From NCBI GenBank assembly GCA_029261595.1, contig JAJDAZ010000049.1, forward strand, positions 91,444-155,443: a stretch of DNA of 64,000 nucleotides, in the 5' to 3' direction. Shown here piece after piece: positions 55,671 through 64,000 of this stretch. Positions within the stretch are counted from its first letter, which is position 1, and each line of letters opens with the position of its first letter. Below the pieces are notes generated by a model. It ran no database searches, was not told the origin of the DNA, and saw only the letters and a program-made list of their open reading frames with translations. The position numbers and the translations under genes are program-made. This DNA is from Nitrospinaceae bacterium. GTDB lineage: Bacteria; Nitrospinota; Nitrospinia; Nitrospinales; VA-1.

Positions 55671-55725
55671 AATTAAATATGAACGACGAACATTTTATCC
55701 CATAAATTTATAATTAGTCTCAGTA

Positions 55726-56922
55726 TCAAACCAACACCCCCCCAATCCTTTCCAGCGCCCAGTCGAGTTCGTCCTGCTTAATGACGAGGGGAGGGGCGAA
55801 GCGGATGACGTGGGTGTGGGTTTCTTTGCATAAAATGCCTTTGTCCCTGAGGGCTTCGCAGAACCGGCGCGCGCCGCCCGCCTCGGGAACCAGTTCCACG
55901 CCAATCAATAAGCCCTTGCCGCGCACTTCCTTGATGTGCGGTGATTTGATTTCCTTCAGCCGTTTTTGAAAATAATCCCCCTGGACCGCCGCGTTTTCGA
56001 TCATCTTTTCTTCAAACAGCACGCTGAAAGCGGCTCGGGCGACGGCGCAGGCCAGCGGATTGCCGCCGAAGGTGCTTCCATGATCCCCAGGCTTGAACAC
56101 TCCTAAAACTTCCTTATTCGATAATACGGCGGACACGGGATAAAACCCGCCCGAAAGTGCTTTCCCGACCAAAGTGAGATCGGACTCGATCCCTTCGTGT
56201 TCCTCGGCGAACAGTTTGCCCGTTCGGCCCAACCCGGTCTGGATTTCATCGAGGATCAGCATGACATTATTGCGATCGCAGATTTCCCGCACGGATTTCA
56301 GATAGCCCTCAGGCGGCACGATGACCCCGCCTTCGCCCTGAATGGGTTCGACCAGAAACCCCACCGTATTGGGCGTGATGGCGGCTTCCAGTGCTTCGGC
56401 GTCACCGAAAGGGATGGTCTTGAATCCGGGCGTGAACGGCGCGTAGCCGTCCCGGTATTGTTCTTCGGTGCTGAACCCGACGATGGTCAGGGTCCGGCCA
56501 TGAAAATTATTCTCGCAGACGATGATCTCTGCCTGACCGGGCGCGACTTTTTTCACCTGATAGCCCCATTTGCGCACAGCTTTGATGGCCGTCTCCACCG
56601 CTTCCGCGCCGCTGTTCATGGGCAGGACGGAGTGGGAATTCGTCCGCTGGCAGATTTCCTCATAAAACGGCCCCAGTTGATCGCTGTGGAACGCCCGCGA
56701 GACGAGGGTCAGTTTTTCCGCCTGTTGCTTGAGGGCCGATAGAATTTTTGGGTGGCAATGGCCCTGATTGATAGCGGAATAGGAGGACAGGCAATCCATA
56801 TATTTTCTGCCTTCCACGTCCCAGACCCAGATTCCCTCGCCCCGCGTCAGGACGACATCCAGCGGCTTGTAATTATTGGCGCCGTATTTATTCTCCAGGC
56901 GGATATAATCTTCACTTTTCAT
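55726..56922 (-). CDS. rocD: Ornithine aminotransferase
   Basis: Transfers the delta-amino group of ornithine to 2-oxoglutarate, giving glutamate semialdehyde/pyrroline-5-carboxylate. The class III aminotransferase signature is present: N-terminal [49 protein letters not shown] and the PLP lysine in [16 protein letters not shown]. Start taken at the ATG 56922 (398 aa), giving [20 protein letters not shown]; an upstream start at 56982 would add 20 residues. The name RocD rests on the family subtype; other ornithine- or acetylornithine-type enzymes are less likely. Confidence 0.88.
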   Translation of the reverse strand: MKSEDYIRLENKYGANNYKPLDVVLTRGEGIWVWDVEGRKYMDCLSSYSAINQGHCHPKILSALKQQAEKLTLVSRAFHSDQLGPFYEEICQRTNSHSVLPMNSGAEAVETAIKAVRKWGYQVKKVAPGQAEIIVCENNFHGRTLTIVGFSTEEQYRDGYAPFTPGFKTIPFGDAEALEAAITPNTVGFLVEPIQGEGGVIVPPEGYLKSVREICDRNNVMLILDEIQTGLGRTGKLFAEEHEGIESDLTLVGKALSGGFYPVSAVLSNKEVLGVFKPGDHGSTFGGNPLACAVARAAFSVLFEEKMIENAAVQGDYFQKRLKEIKSPHIKEVRGKGLLIGVELVPEAGGARRFCEALRDKGILCKETHTHVIRFAPPLVIKQDELDWALERIGGVLV

Positions 56923-57108
56923 GGCATATTTTCTGATGATTTGAGGTTGAAATCCTTGCATCCTCAGTCTATCATGTGGCAAAATTAAAATCCCTCTGGA
57001 TAATTGAAGCTTAAAGGGTTAACCCTGTATCCAGAAGCGGAAACGGTCTGTCAATCGGGCCGTTATTCAATGAAATTTTTATTCCCCTTATCCCAAGAGA
57101 AAACTGCT

Positions 57109-58074
57109 ATGGCCATTGACGATAAAGAACTGGAAGATTTTATGCCTGCCACGGAATTAAACTGGACGGACGATGCCGTGGAACGCATGAAGAACGTGCC
57201 GTTTTTTGTCAGGAAAGCCGTGATCCGGGGAATCGAGCAGTTTGCCAAAGAAAAAAGTATCGAAGTCGTGGACGATGCTGTGGTTTCCCGCGCCCGTCAG
57301 GAACGGGAAGGGGCCGCTATCGAGAACGCCCAGGCGAAGAGAGCCGCTGAAGCCCGCGCAAAGGGTGATGATGGTGAAAAAGAAGTCAGACGACAGTTTG
57401 TGAATTTTTGCTTTTACAAACTCGACCCTGCCTTTCGTCGGCTTCCAGAAGCGGAACGGGAAAAGGGCAAACAGGAATTTCTCGATGTGTTGGAGGACTA
57501 CGACACCAATGACGACATGATCGTGCTCAGTTATTCGATGGTGGGGATTCGTCCGGATACAGACCTCATGCTTTGGCGCATCAGCTATGAGCTGGAAAAG
57601 TTTCAGGAAATGTCCACCCGCATTTTCAAGACCGGATTGGGAAAATATCTGGACACCACGTATTCCTACCTGTCGCAGACCAAGCGGTCGATGTATCAGG
57701 ACATGCTGAACCCGGAGCACGAGGAAGACCGGACCCACATCATCCCCGGAAAGGCTAAATACCTTTTCATCTACCCCTTCGTCAAGACACGGGCGTGGTA
57801 TCTGCTGACCCAGTTCACCCGTCAGGGAATCATGGACGAACATATTTACGTCGGCAACAAATACCCGTCAGTCAAACTGAACACTTCCTATTCCTTCGGC
57901 ATCGACGATCACGAGTTTGTGGTCGCCTTCGAGACGGACTTTCCATCGGACTTTGTCGATCTGGTCATGGATTTGCGGGAAACGCAAGGCAGTATCTATG
58001 TGGAGAAGGACACGCCGATTTTCACCTGCATCGCCCAGTCTCTGGAAGACGCGGTGAACAGCCTGGGTTGCTGA
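57109..58074 (+). CDS. PCP_red domain fused to a chlorite-dismutase-like domain
   Basis: About 321 aa from the ATG at 57109 (AGAGA upstream); a longer TTG reading from 57004 adds an unlikely leader. The N-terminal segment (about 14-60: NWTDDAVERMKNVPFFVRKA, VIRGIEQFAKEKSIEVVDD) is like the PCP_red helical domain of light-independent protochlorophyllide reductase subunits. The C-terminal domain (about 130-320) is the chlorite dismutase/HemQ heme fold: PFVKTRAWYLLTQFTRQ, MDEHIYVGNKYPSVKLNTSY with the proximal His, and FVVAFETDFPSDFVDLV. It is probably heme-binding; whether it decomposes chlorite or works in heme synthesis is unresolved. Confidence 0.8.
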   Translation: MAIDDKELEDFMPATELNWTDDAVERMKNVPFFVRKAVIRGIEQFAKEKSIEVVDDAVVSRARQEREGAAIENAQAKRAAEARAKGDDGEKEVRRQFVNFCFYKLDPAFRRLPEAEREKGKQEFLDVLEDYDTNDDMIVLSYSMVGIRPDTDLMLWRISYELEKFQEMSTRIFKTGLGKYLDTTYSYLSQTKRSMYQDMLNPEHEEDRTHIIPGKAKYLFIYPFVKTRAWYLLTQFTRQGIMDEHIYVGNKYPSVKLNTSYSFGIDDHEFVVAFETDFPSDFVDLVMDLRETQGSIYVEKDTPIFTCIAQSLEDAVNSLGC

Positions 58075-58219
58075 CTCCTCCGCGGAGGGCGAGTTTGCTC
58101 ACGGCGTGAAACATTTTTTGGGGCTCGTGATCAAAGCGTACCCCTTTGCATGTTTACAAAGAGGTATTTTCAGGGCCTCGCGTAGCGTCAGGCCCAAGTT
58201 TCCTCCCCACGTAGTGGGG

Positions 58220-59089
58220 CTAAGCCGGGGTTTCGATTTTAAGAATGGGTTTGTTTGCCAGCATGCTCAATAGACTATTCAGCGTTTTTTTCATGTCCTT
58301 GCGGTGCACCACGTTGTCGATCAAACCATGATCGACCAGAAATTCCGCCGTCTGAAAACCTTCCGGTAATTTTTGCTGGATGGTCTGTTCAATCACCCTG
58401 GGGCCGGCGAATCCGATCAATGCCCCAGGCTCGGCGAATATCACATCCCCCAGCATCGCAAAGCTCGCCGAAACTCCTCCCGTAGTGGGATCCGTCAATA
58501 TCGAAATATAAGGAAGATTTTGCTCGGCCAGCCTCTTCAAGGCGGAAGCGGTTTTGGCCATTTGCATCAGCGAGAGGATTCCCTCCTGCATGCGCGCCCC
58601 GCCCGAACAGCTGACTATGATGACGGGGTTGCGGTTTTCAATGGCCCGCTCGATACAGCGGGTGATTTTTTCTCCGACCACAGAGCCCATACTGCCGCCC
58701 ATGAATTTAAACTCAAAAATGCTGATCTCTACTGGGTGGTCCCCCAGAACTCCGGAGCCGGTGATGATGGCATCGTGGGAGTAGCCCTTTTTGAATGTGG
58801 CCTTGATCCGGTCCTTGTATTTCTTTTTATCCTTGAACTTTAAAGGGTCCGTCGAGGACAGTTCCTGGTCGTGTTCCACAAACGTCCCGGGATTGATCAG
58901 GTAACTGATACGTTCTCTCGCATCGGCGCGGAAATGGAAATCGCAGTTGGGGCAGACTTTGAGGTTTTTATCGACCTCCGCGATATAGAGTTGTTCCCCG
59001 CACCCTTTGCACTCAATCCAGATGACTTCTGTTTTGGGGATTTTGGGGCCGAGCCCGGTTTTAACTTTTAGTTTGTCAAACCACGACAT
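58220..59089 (-). CDS. accD: Acetyl-CoA carboxylase carboxyltransferase subunit beta
   Basis: Transfers the carboxyl group to acetyl-CoA, forming malonyl-CoA for fatty acid synthesis. 289 aa with the zinc ribbon (C27, C30, C46, C49; CKGCGEQLY and CPNCDFHF) and the crotonase-like core (SCSGGARMQEGILSLMQMA, LTDPTTGGVSASFAMLGD, IGFAGPRVIEQTIQQKLP). Stands alone here; accA is not adjacent. The region before its convergent neighbour (58.1-58.2 kb) contains a CCCCAC/GTGGGG hairpin without a T run. Confidence 0.96.
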   Translation of the reverse strand: MSWFDKLKVKTGLGPKIPKTEVIWIECKGCGEQLYIAEVDKNLKVCPNCDFHFRADARERISYLINPGTFVEHDQELSSTDPLKFKDKKKYKDRIKATFKKGYSHDAIITGSGVLGDHPVEISIFEFKFMGGSMGSVVGEKITRCIERAIENRNPVIIVSCSGGARMQEGILSLMQMAKTASALKRLAEQNLPYISILTDPTTGGVSASFAMLGDVIFAEPGALIGFAGPRVIEQTIQQKLPEGFQTAEFLVDHGLIDNVVHRKDMKKTLNSLLSMLANKPILKIETPA

Positions 59090-59182
59090 AAAGCTTTCCT
59101 TTGATTACCCGGCATCTCTTTTTCCAGAGAAATCAGGCTGATAATCGGGGCAATAATTGCGTAACCTATTGTTATTATTGTA

Positions 59183-59968
59183 TCAGGAATTATCAGGAGG
59201 TGGAGTAATGTTTTCTGCTAATTCTGATTTTTCAAGCCTTTTACTGGAAATCAGGTGGCTGATGGGGCCCACGACAATATAGCTAAAACTGAGCACGAAC
59301 AGGGCGATTCTTGGGATGGTCGCCAGAACATATATGAAGAGAATAACGAATAAAAACCGTGGAAACGCCACCCGTTTCCGAAAATCCAGTTTTTTCATGG
59401 CGGGATATTTGATATTGCTGACCATGAGAAAAGCCAGACTGTAGACGACAACGACCATGACGATGGGGTTGATGCGAGTTGCGAATAAGTCTTCGAACCC
59501 AATGACCAGGGAGGCGAGGACCGCCGCCGCCGCCGGTGTGGGCAAACCGATAAAATGATCTCCCTTTATATCCGGTTTAGTGATATTGAATCGGGCGAGT
59601 CGTAAAGCTGCGCACAGCAGAAACAAAAAAGCCGCCATCCAGCCGACTCGATTAAAGGGTTTCATCACCCAGGAATAGGCCAGAAAAGCCGGAGCCATGC
59701 CGAATGAAATGACATCGGCCAGCGAATCGTATTGTGCGCCGAACGCGCTTGTGGTTTTGGTCAGACGGGCTATGCGTCCGTCCAGCACATCGAAAATCAG
59801 GGCGACCACGATAGCCCAGGCGGCCAGATAATGCTGATCGTTGAAAACGGCGATGAAGGCGTAAAATCCGCAAAACACATTGCCCGTGGTGAACAGGCTG
59901 GGCAGAATGTGAATGCCCCTTTTCAAGTGCGTGGGTTTATTTGAGTCCAAATTATTGTCAGAATCCAT
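59183..59968 (-). CDS. pssA: CDP-diacylglycerol-serine O-phosphatidyltransferase
   Basis: Makes phosphatidylserine from CDP-diacylglycerol and serine. 261 aa with about eight membrane helices and the complete CDP-alcohol phosphotransferase motif, from FDVLDGRIARLTKTTSAFGA to QYDSLADVISFGMAPAFL (D-G-x2-A-R-x8-G-x3-D-x3-D). It lies 33 bp after psd, the enzyme that decarboxylates its product, so the two consecutive steps to phosphatidylethanolamine are in one operon. Confidence 0.95.
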   Translation of the reverse strand: MDSDNNLDSNKPTHLKRGIHILPSLFTTGNVFCGFYAFIAVFNDQHYLAAWAIVVALIFDVLDGRIARLTKTTSAFGAQYDSLADVISFGMAPAFLAYSWVMKPFNRVGWMAAFLFLLCAALRLARFNITKPDIKGDHFIGLPTPAAAAVLASLVIGFEDLFATRINPIVMVVVVYSLAFLMVSNIKYPAMKKLDFRKRVAFPRFLFVILFIYVLATIPRIALFVLSFSYIVVGPISHLISSKRLEKSELAENITPPPDNS

Positions 59969-60001
59969 ATCACCCTCAGGACCGAGTGTGCAAACGGTTC
60001 T

Positions 60002-60709
60002 TTATTGGTTTTGAGCCAGATAGCCGATGACGCTTTCCCCTCCCGCAACCCGGTCGCCTTCTTTGACCTTTATTTGAGTGTCGGCGGGCAACAGGATATC
60101 CACCCTGGAACCAAACCGGATCAAACCAAACCGCTGGCCTCTTTCGACTGTTTCACCTTCACTTGCCCAGCAAACGATCCTGCGGGCGATCAAACCGACA
60201 ATCTGTTTGACAACGATTGTGGTGTCCCCGTTTTTGATCACCAGGGTATTCTGGACGTTTTCAGCCGATGCTGTGGGCCGGTCCGCAACCAGATATTTCC
60301 CGTCTTTTTTCAGATCGATCTGCTCGACCGTCCCCTTCATGGGAATGCGGTTGATATGAACGTCCAGGACGCTCAGAAAAATTGTGATCCGCGTACCGCT
60401 AATGCCGGTATAAGGGTTGTCTTCATTTTCAATGACATGCTTGACCAGCCCATCAGCGGGTGAAACCAGCGCATCGGGAGCGGCATCGTCAATGGTTCGC
60501 TCCGGATCGCGGAAAAAACAAATAATGAGCGCGATCAACACAAGGCAAATCAGAAACCCGAAAAATGCCGAAGTGATGGAGACGACCAACAGGACAAAGG
60601 CCAGTATCCCCAAAGGAAAAATAAACAGGAACGCGTCTTCTGCAAAATTTGGTACTTTACTCAGGATTTTTTTTTGGAGCAGGGATACCAGATCGGCTAT
60701 GAGTTCCAT
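60002..60709 (-). CDS. psd: Phosphatidylserine decarboxylase proenzyme
   Basis: Converts phosphatidylserine to phosphatidylethanolamine. 235 aa, the short form. Two N-terminal membrane helices (about 25-65) precede the catalytic domain. The self-cleavage site that yields the pyruvoyl group is in LIRFGSRVDILLP, with the Gly-Ser pair; the family also shows VSPADGLVKHVI and DVHINRIPMKG. Upstream is ilvC (18 bp), downstream pssA. Confidence 0.94.
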   Translation of the reverse strand: MELIADLVSLLQKKILSKVPNFAEDAFLFIFPLGILAFVLLVVSITSAFFGFLICLVLIALIICFFRDPERTIDDAAPDALVSPADGLVKHVIENEDNPYTGISGTRITIFLSVLDVHINRIPMKGTVEQIDLKKDGKYLVADRPTASAENVQNTLVIKNGDTTIVVKQIVGLIARRIVCWASEGETVERGQRFGLIRFGSRVDILLPADTQIKVKEGDRVAGGESVIGYLAQNQ

Positions 60710-60727
60710 GGGTGAAAAAGAATTCCT

Positions 60728-61729
60728 TTATTTAAGTTTTTCACCGACAAACGGCATCATGCTGCGTAACTTTTCCCCAACCGTTTCGATCATGTGATTC
60801 GCGTCCTGTTTGAGACGCGCATTGAATACCGGCTGGTTCACCTGATTTTCCAAAATGAATTCCTTGGCAAAACTTCCGTCCTGGATTTCTTTCAAAATTT
60901 TCTTCATTTCAGCGCGGGTTTCCTGAGTGATGAGCCGGGGACCCCGGGTCACATCGCCATAGGCCGCAGTGGTGCTTATAGAATACCGCATATTTCCAAT
61001 TCCGCCCTCATAAATCAGGTCCACAATCAGTTTCAGTTCGTGAAGGCATTCAAAATACGCGAGATCCGGGTTGTAGCCCGCTTCTACCAGAGTGTCGAAA
61101 CCTGCTCGAATGAGCTCGGTCACGCCGCCGCAAAGAACCGCCTGCTCGCCGAAGAGATCCGTTTCAGTTTCTTCCTGGAAACTGGTTTCCAGAACCCCTG
61201 CCCGCGTCCCGCCGATTCCCTTGGCGTAAGCCAGAGCGACCTCCTTGGTATTTCCGGTTGGGTTTTGATGGATCGCCATGAGGCAGGGGACCCCGGCGCC
61301 TTGCTCATAGGTTCTTCTAACTAAATGACCCGGCCCCTTGGGTGCGATCATGAACACATCCACTGTTTCGGGAGGCACGATCTGGCCAAAATGAATGTTG
61401 AACCCATGTCCCCAGGCCAGCGCCATGCCCTGGGTCAAATGCGGCTGGATGTCTTTTTCATACATGGCCCTTTGTTTGTCGTCGGGAATGAGGATCATCA
61501 GGATGTCGGCGGCTTTGGTCGCTTCAGGGACGGTCATCACGTTCAAGCCATCTTTTTTGGCCCGGTCCCAGAAGGCGCTTCCTTCTCTCAGGCCGACCAC
61601 AACTTTGATGCCGCTATCGTGAAGATTACGGGCATGGGCGTGGCCCTGGCTGCCATAGCCTATAATGGCAATTGTTTTATCCTGGATGTGTTTTAGGTCC
61701 GCCTGCTTTTCATAATAAATATTCGTCAA
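60728..61729 (-). CDS. ilvC: Ketol-acid reductoisomerase
   Basis: Second enzyme of branched-chain amino acid synthesis: rearranges and reduces 2-acetolactate. 333 aa, class I. N-terminal Rossmann motif [17 protein letters not shown] for NAD(P)H, then [16 protein letters not shown] and the metal-binding [15 protein letters not shown] and [19 protein letters not shown] (with the catalytic Asp/Glu). It follows ilvN by 26 bp and precedes psd, forming ilvN-ilvC-psd-pssA. Confidence 0.97.
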   Translation of the reverse strand: MTNIYYEKQADLKHIQDKTIAIIGYGSQGHAHARNLHDSGIKVVVGLREGSAFWDRAKKDGLNVMTVPEATKAADILMILIPDDKQRAMYEKDIQPHLTQGMALAWGHGFNIHFGQIVPPETVDVFMIAPKGPGHLVRRTYEQGAGVPCLMAIHQNPTGNTKEVALAYAKGIGGTRAGVLETSFQEETETDLFGEQAVLCGGVTELIRAGFDTLVEAGYNPDLAYFECLHELKLIVDLIYEGGIGNMRYSISTTAAYGDVTRGPRLITQETRAEMKKILKEIQDGSFAKEFILENQVNQPVFNARLKQDANHMIETVGEKLRSMMPFVGEKLK

Positions 61730-61755
61730 TTTGTTTTTCCTTCTTTCTCTGATAT

Positions 61756-62244
61756 TTAGTTAATTGATTTGGTCCCACGGCTGACAGCAATCCTGCCCGA
61801 ACGGACGACTTCCTTGATTCCCAAAGGTCGAAGAAGATCCAGGAACCCATTGATCTTGGATTGGTCGCCGGTAATTTCTATAGTATAAGTACTGGCGCTC
61901 ACATCCACCACTTTGGATCGGAAAATATCCACGATCCTTAAAATTTCTTCACGGACGCGCGGTTCCGCGTTCATTTTGACCAGGATCAGTTCCCGGTCGA
62001 CAAAATTTTCCTCGGTGAGATCGACGACTTTGATAACATCGACCAGTTTGTTCAACTGCTTGGTGATTTGTTCTACCTTTGAATCATCCCCGACGGTGAC
62101 AATGGTCATCCGCGATATTTCGGGATCATTGGTTTCGGCGACATTGAGGCTCTCGATATTGAACCCCCGGCCACTGAACAAACCAGATATCCTTGATAGG
62201 ACTCCAAAATGGTTTACGACAAGGACAGATATTGTATGTTGCAT
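61756..62244 (-). CDS. ilvN: Acetolactate synthase small (regulatory) subunit
   Basis: 162 aa with an N-terminal ACT domain ([38 protein letters not shown]), the valine-binding feedback site, and the C-terminal IlvH domain ([20 protein letters not shown] and [12 protein letters not shown]). It stimulates and feedback-controls the catalytic IlvB/IlvI subunit, which is not in the window; ilvH is an equally used symbol. First gene of the operon, divergent from nth, with a promoter region of about 150 bp. Confidence 0.94.
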   Translation of the reverse strand: MQHTISVLVVNHFGVLSRISGLFSGRGFNIESLNVAETNDPEISRMTIVTVGDDSKVEQITKQLNKLVDVIKVVDLTEENFVDRELILVKMNAEPRVREEILRIVDIFRSKVVDVSASTYTIEITGDQSKINGFLDLLRPLGIKEVVRSGRIAVSRGTKSIN

Positions 62245-62402
62245 ATAAGTTTTTTTTGGATGGATTTACGAAAACACCATCGGGTTGAGTAAGTTGAACC
62301 AAAAGAAGGGGTTATACTAACAGAAAGTATTGGCATTTTCTATAATTTGTGGCCGTTAGACGCGTCAAATCGGCCACAAAATGTTTTTCGGAGAGGAAAG
62401 TT

Positions 62403-63059
62403 TTGGACAACCGGGTAATCTCCACCGTGCTTCGCAAAATCAAACAGGCCGCAACCCAGTGGAAAACACCGGTGGTGGTCCATATCGGGAAGGACAAAAA
62501 TTCTTTCCGCATCCTCATAAGCTGTGTCCTCAGCCTGAGAACCCGCGATGAGGTGACGGAGCCTGCTTCCCGGCGACTGTTCGCCCTGACGGACAATCCA
62601 AAAAAACTGCTATCCCTGGACCCGGTCGAGATCGAAAAGGCGATTTATCCGGTTGCTTTTTATCGGAATAAAACCCAAACGCTACGAAATATTTGCCGGG
62701 AACTGGTGGCCCATTATGACGGGAAAGTCCCCGATACTCTGGGTGAACTGCTCAAGCTCAAGGGGGTCGGAAGAAAAACCGCCAATCTGACACTGATTCT
62801 GGGGTTCGAAAAAATGGGGATCTGCGTGGACACCCACGTTCACCGGATATCCAACCGATGGGGTTATGTGAAAACAAGTTCCGCTGACGCTACGGAAATG
62901 GCCTTACGCGCCAAACTCCCCAAAAAATACTGGATACCATTTAACGATCTTCTGGTTTCCTTCGGGCAAAACATTTGTAAACCCGTTTCGCCCTTGTGCA
63001 GTCAATGTTTCGTTTCGGACCATTGTGGAAAAATCGGGGTAGGGGATAAACACCGTTGA
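62403..63059 (+). CDS. nth: Endonuclease III (DNA glycosylase/AP lyase)
   Basis: Base-excision repair enzyme that removes oxidised pyrimidines and nicks abasic sites. The start is placed at the TTG 62403, with AGAGG 6 nt upstream (62392-62396), giving 218 aa, the normal length; a GTG at 62349 would add 18 residues. Helix-hairpin-helix LLKLKGVGRKTANLTL holds the catalytic Lys region, and the catalytic Asp is in GICVDTHVHRISNRWG. A C-terminal [4Fe-4S] set C-x6-C-x2-C-x5-C is complete (CKPVSPLCSQCFVSDHC). Confidence 0.94.
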   Translation: MDNRVISTVLRKIKQAATQWKTPVVVHIGKDKNSFRILISCVLSLRTRDEVTEPASRRLFALTDNPKKLLSLDPVEIEKAIYPVAFYRNKTQTLRNICRELVAHYDGKVPDTLGELLKLKGVGRKTANLTLILGFEKMGICVDTHVHRISNRWGYVKTSSADATEMALRAKLPKKYWIPFNDLLVSFGQNICKPVSPLCSQCFVSDHCGKIGVGDKHR

Positions 63060-63266
63060 TTCTGCGACTCGAAAGAAAAAGTAGGGTTGGCGTTTGCACC
63101 TCATTTATAATAAGTTGACTAGATGAAATTACAATGAAATAGCCGTTGATAGAAACCATGAATTAGGCTATTAATTCTTAAGGATTTAGATGAGGCTAGT
63201 CACTTTTAGACACACATTCCTGGAACTTGCTAGGTTTAATTTCTGTTCGGTTTAGAAAGGAGAATA

Positions 63267-63823
63267 ATGGAGAAATATAAACAGACACTCAAAGTACCAG
63301 CTTTTACCTCGTTCCTTACAATAATCCTTTTGAGCGGTTGTGTTGGTTCTGGGCTGAGAAGTACGATGACAGAGGGAAAAAAATATAAGAACTTGATAAT
63401 GGAAATATCGGATATTCCGCAAGGTTATGATCGAATTTTTATTTATTCTCCAAAGGGAGGTCCAGATTTATTATTAAACACAATGGGGGATATTGATTTT
63501 TTTAGCTTTGATAAAAAAACTATAGATTTGGCGGGGAAACTTATTTTTACCTGGATGTTAAGGTGGGCTCGCATTTAATCACTGTAACTGATGTACTTGT
63601 AGGAGGGTTTGCTCACAACAAGAAGCAACAGGGGAAGAAAAAACTTAGTATTAGCTTGGAGAATGGGCAAACTAGTTTTTTGAGGTTCGTTAACCGTAGC
63701 GTGTCAAAATCGATAAAAGATCGAAATTATGATGTGAATGTGATCGAGAAGAATCGAGCTGAAAGAGAATTAGAAAGTCTAGATTATTGGAATAATTATG
63801 AAACCACTATGAAATTAGAATAA
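63267..63823 (+). pseudogene. Frameshifted small lipoprotein gene (DUF2846-like)
   Basis: Two overlapping frames make up one protein. The first part (63267-63578) begins with a signal peptide and lipobox (LSGC), then GYDRIFIYSPKGGPDL. The continuation is in the next frame, YFYLDVKVGSHLITVTDVLV (from about 63546), through to the TAA at 63823. Joining them by one base near 63535-63545 gives a DUF2846-like order (nucleotide pattern YRP..., Y...PG-H). The coding density and AT content match the accessory genes. It may be real decay or a sequencing error. Confidence 0.55.
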
Positions 63824-63850
63824 GCAATTCCTAAGGTATTTGGGGTGCTC

Positions 63851-63872
63851 TCACTTAAACTGCGATAAGTGA
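63851..63872. terminator. Hairpin between the lipoprotein gene and the right-edge gene
   Basis: TCACTTA (63851-63857) pairs with TAAGTGA (63866-63872) around an 8-nt loop. It sits 28 bp past the lipoprotein stop and 49 bp beyond the minus-strand gene's stop, so it could serve both convergent genes, but no long T run follows. Confidence 0.35.
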
Positions 63873-63920
63873 CATTTGCTTTTACAGCTTGGTTTCTCGG
63901 TTGCGATATTTTAACAGATT

Positions 63921-64000
63921 CTACGCGACTTGTTTTTCCTCCTCTTCAGAGTTTTCAAAGACGTATTTTTGATAAAGTATTTTTCCATCCTGGAAGGTCT
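63921..64000 (-). CDS. C-terminal end of an unidentified gene (partial)
   Basis: On the minus strand an open frame enters from the right edge and ends at TAG (63921-63923), giving FQDGKILYQKYVFENSEEEE then KQVA. The acidic end is typical of a protein C-terminus. Only about 25 residues are visible and I cannot name it. Confidence 0.5.
   Translation of the reverse strand, partial: TFQDGKILYQKYVFENSEEEEKQVA

Noticed and set aside
57004..57108. N-terminal extension of the PCP_red/chlorite-dismutase-like gene from a TTG
   Set aside because: The leader is unlike the family and the ATG at 57109 has a purine-rich site before it.

Overview
The window is 64 kb of chromosomal DNA from a Gram-negative, LPS-bearing bacterium with a core of intermediate GC. 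Outer-membrane lineage is indicated by kdsB (CMP-KDO synthesis), an MlaA/VacJ protein, a CpoB/YbgF-like lipoprotein and several lipobox lipoproteins. A protein joining a PCP_red-type helical domain to a chlorite-dismutase-like domain, abundant TPR proteins and the overall gene mix make me lean towards a Nitrospinota (Nitrospina-like) or related deep lineage. That placement is inference, not shown by a marker gene. No rRNA, tRNA, CRISPR array, integrase or transposase was recognised.

Layout. 0.5-6 kb: scpA, two tandem glycine-zipper lipoproteins, cysE and a cysteine desulfurase, then a CpoB-like lipoprotein. 6-12.6 kb: an envelope polysaccharide block (GT4 glycosyltransferase, wecB, polyprenyl glycosylphosphotransferase, kdsB) followed by pyrG, which makes the CTP that KdsB uses. 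12.6-19.5 kb: CBS protein, lipA, a lytic transglycosylase, a double-domain glycosyltransferase with proline dehydrogenase, a lipoprotein and a 28-residue membrane peptide. 19.5-30.8 kb (minus strand): a YejABEF-type peptide/microcin C importer whose yejA is separated from yejBEF by three polytopic glycosyltransferase-like genes. 30.9-35.5 kb: a PflX-like radical SAM gene followed by an accessory stretch (unknown ORF, PAS-GGDEF cyclase, frameshifted PD-(D/E)XK nuclease, toxin-antitoxin pair) interrupted by two partial copies of the 3' end of the radical SAM gene. 35.6-43.7 kb: ispG, tig, an HD-GYP gene, an ABC-2-like permease, the agmatine deiminase/N-carbamoylputrescine amidase pair (agmatine to putrescine) and a small exported protein. 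44.2-54.1 kb: DUF2203, HisN-type phosphatase, a SUMF1-domain protein, a very large MFS/spermidine-synthase/TPR protein, a TPR protein, MlaA and a DUF255 thioredoxin-fold protein. 54.1-55.7 kb: a second accessory spot with dispersed repeats, a partial copy of the 3' end of the DUF255 gene and an AT-rich DUF4238 gene. 55.7-64 kb: ornithine aminotransferase, the PCP_red/chlorite-dismutase-like gene, accD, an ilvN-ilvC-psd-pssA operon, nth and a frameshifted lipoprotein gene.

The most unusual signal is structural. At two unrelated loci an accessory gene is preceded by a short, still in-frame slice of the 3' end of the conserved gene upstream. In two of the three slices many of the differences from the parent gene are synonymous, so those slices look as if they came from a diverged functional allele and not from simple decay of a local duplication. 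In the radical SAM locus both slices lose similarity at the same point just before the stop codon. This suggests repeated acquisition of accessory modules at gene ends. No recombinase in the window explains it.
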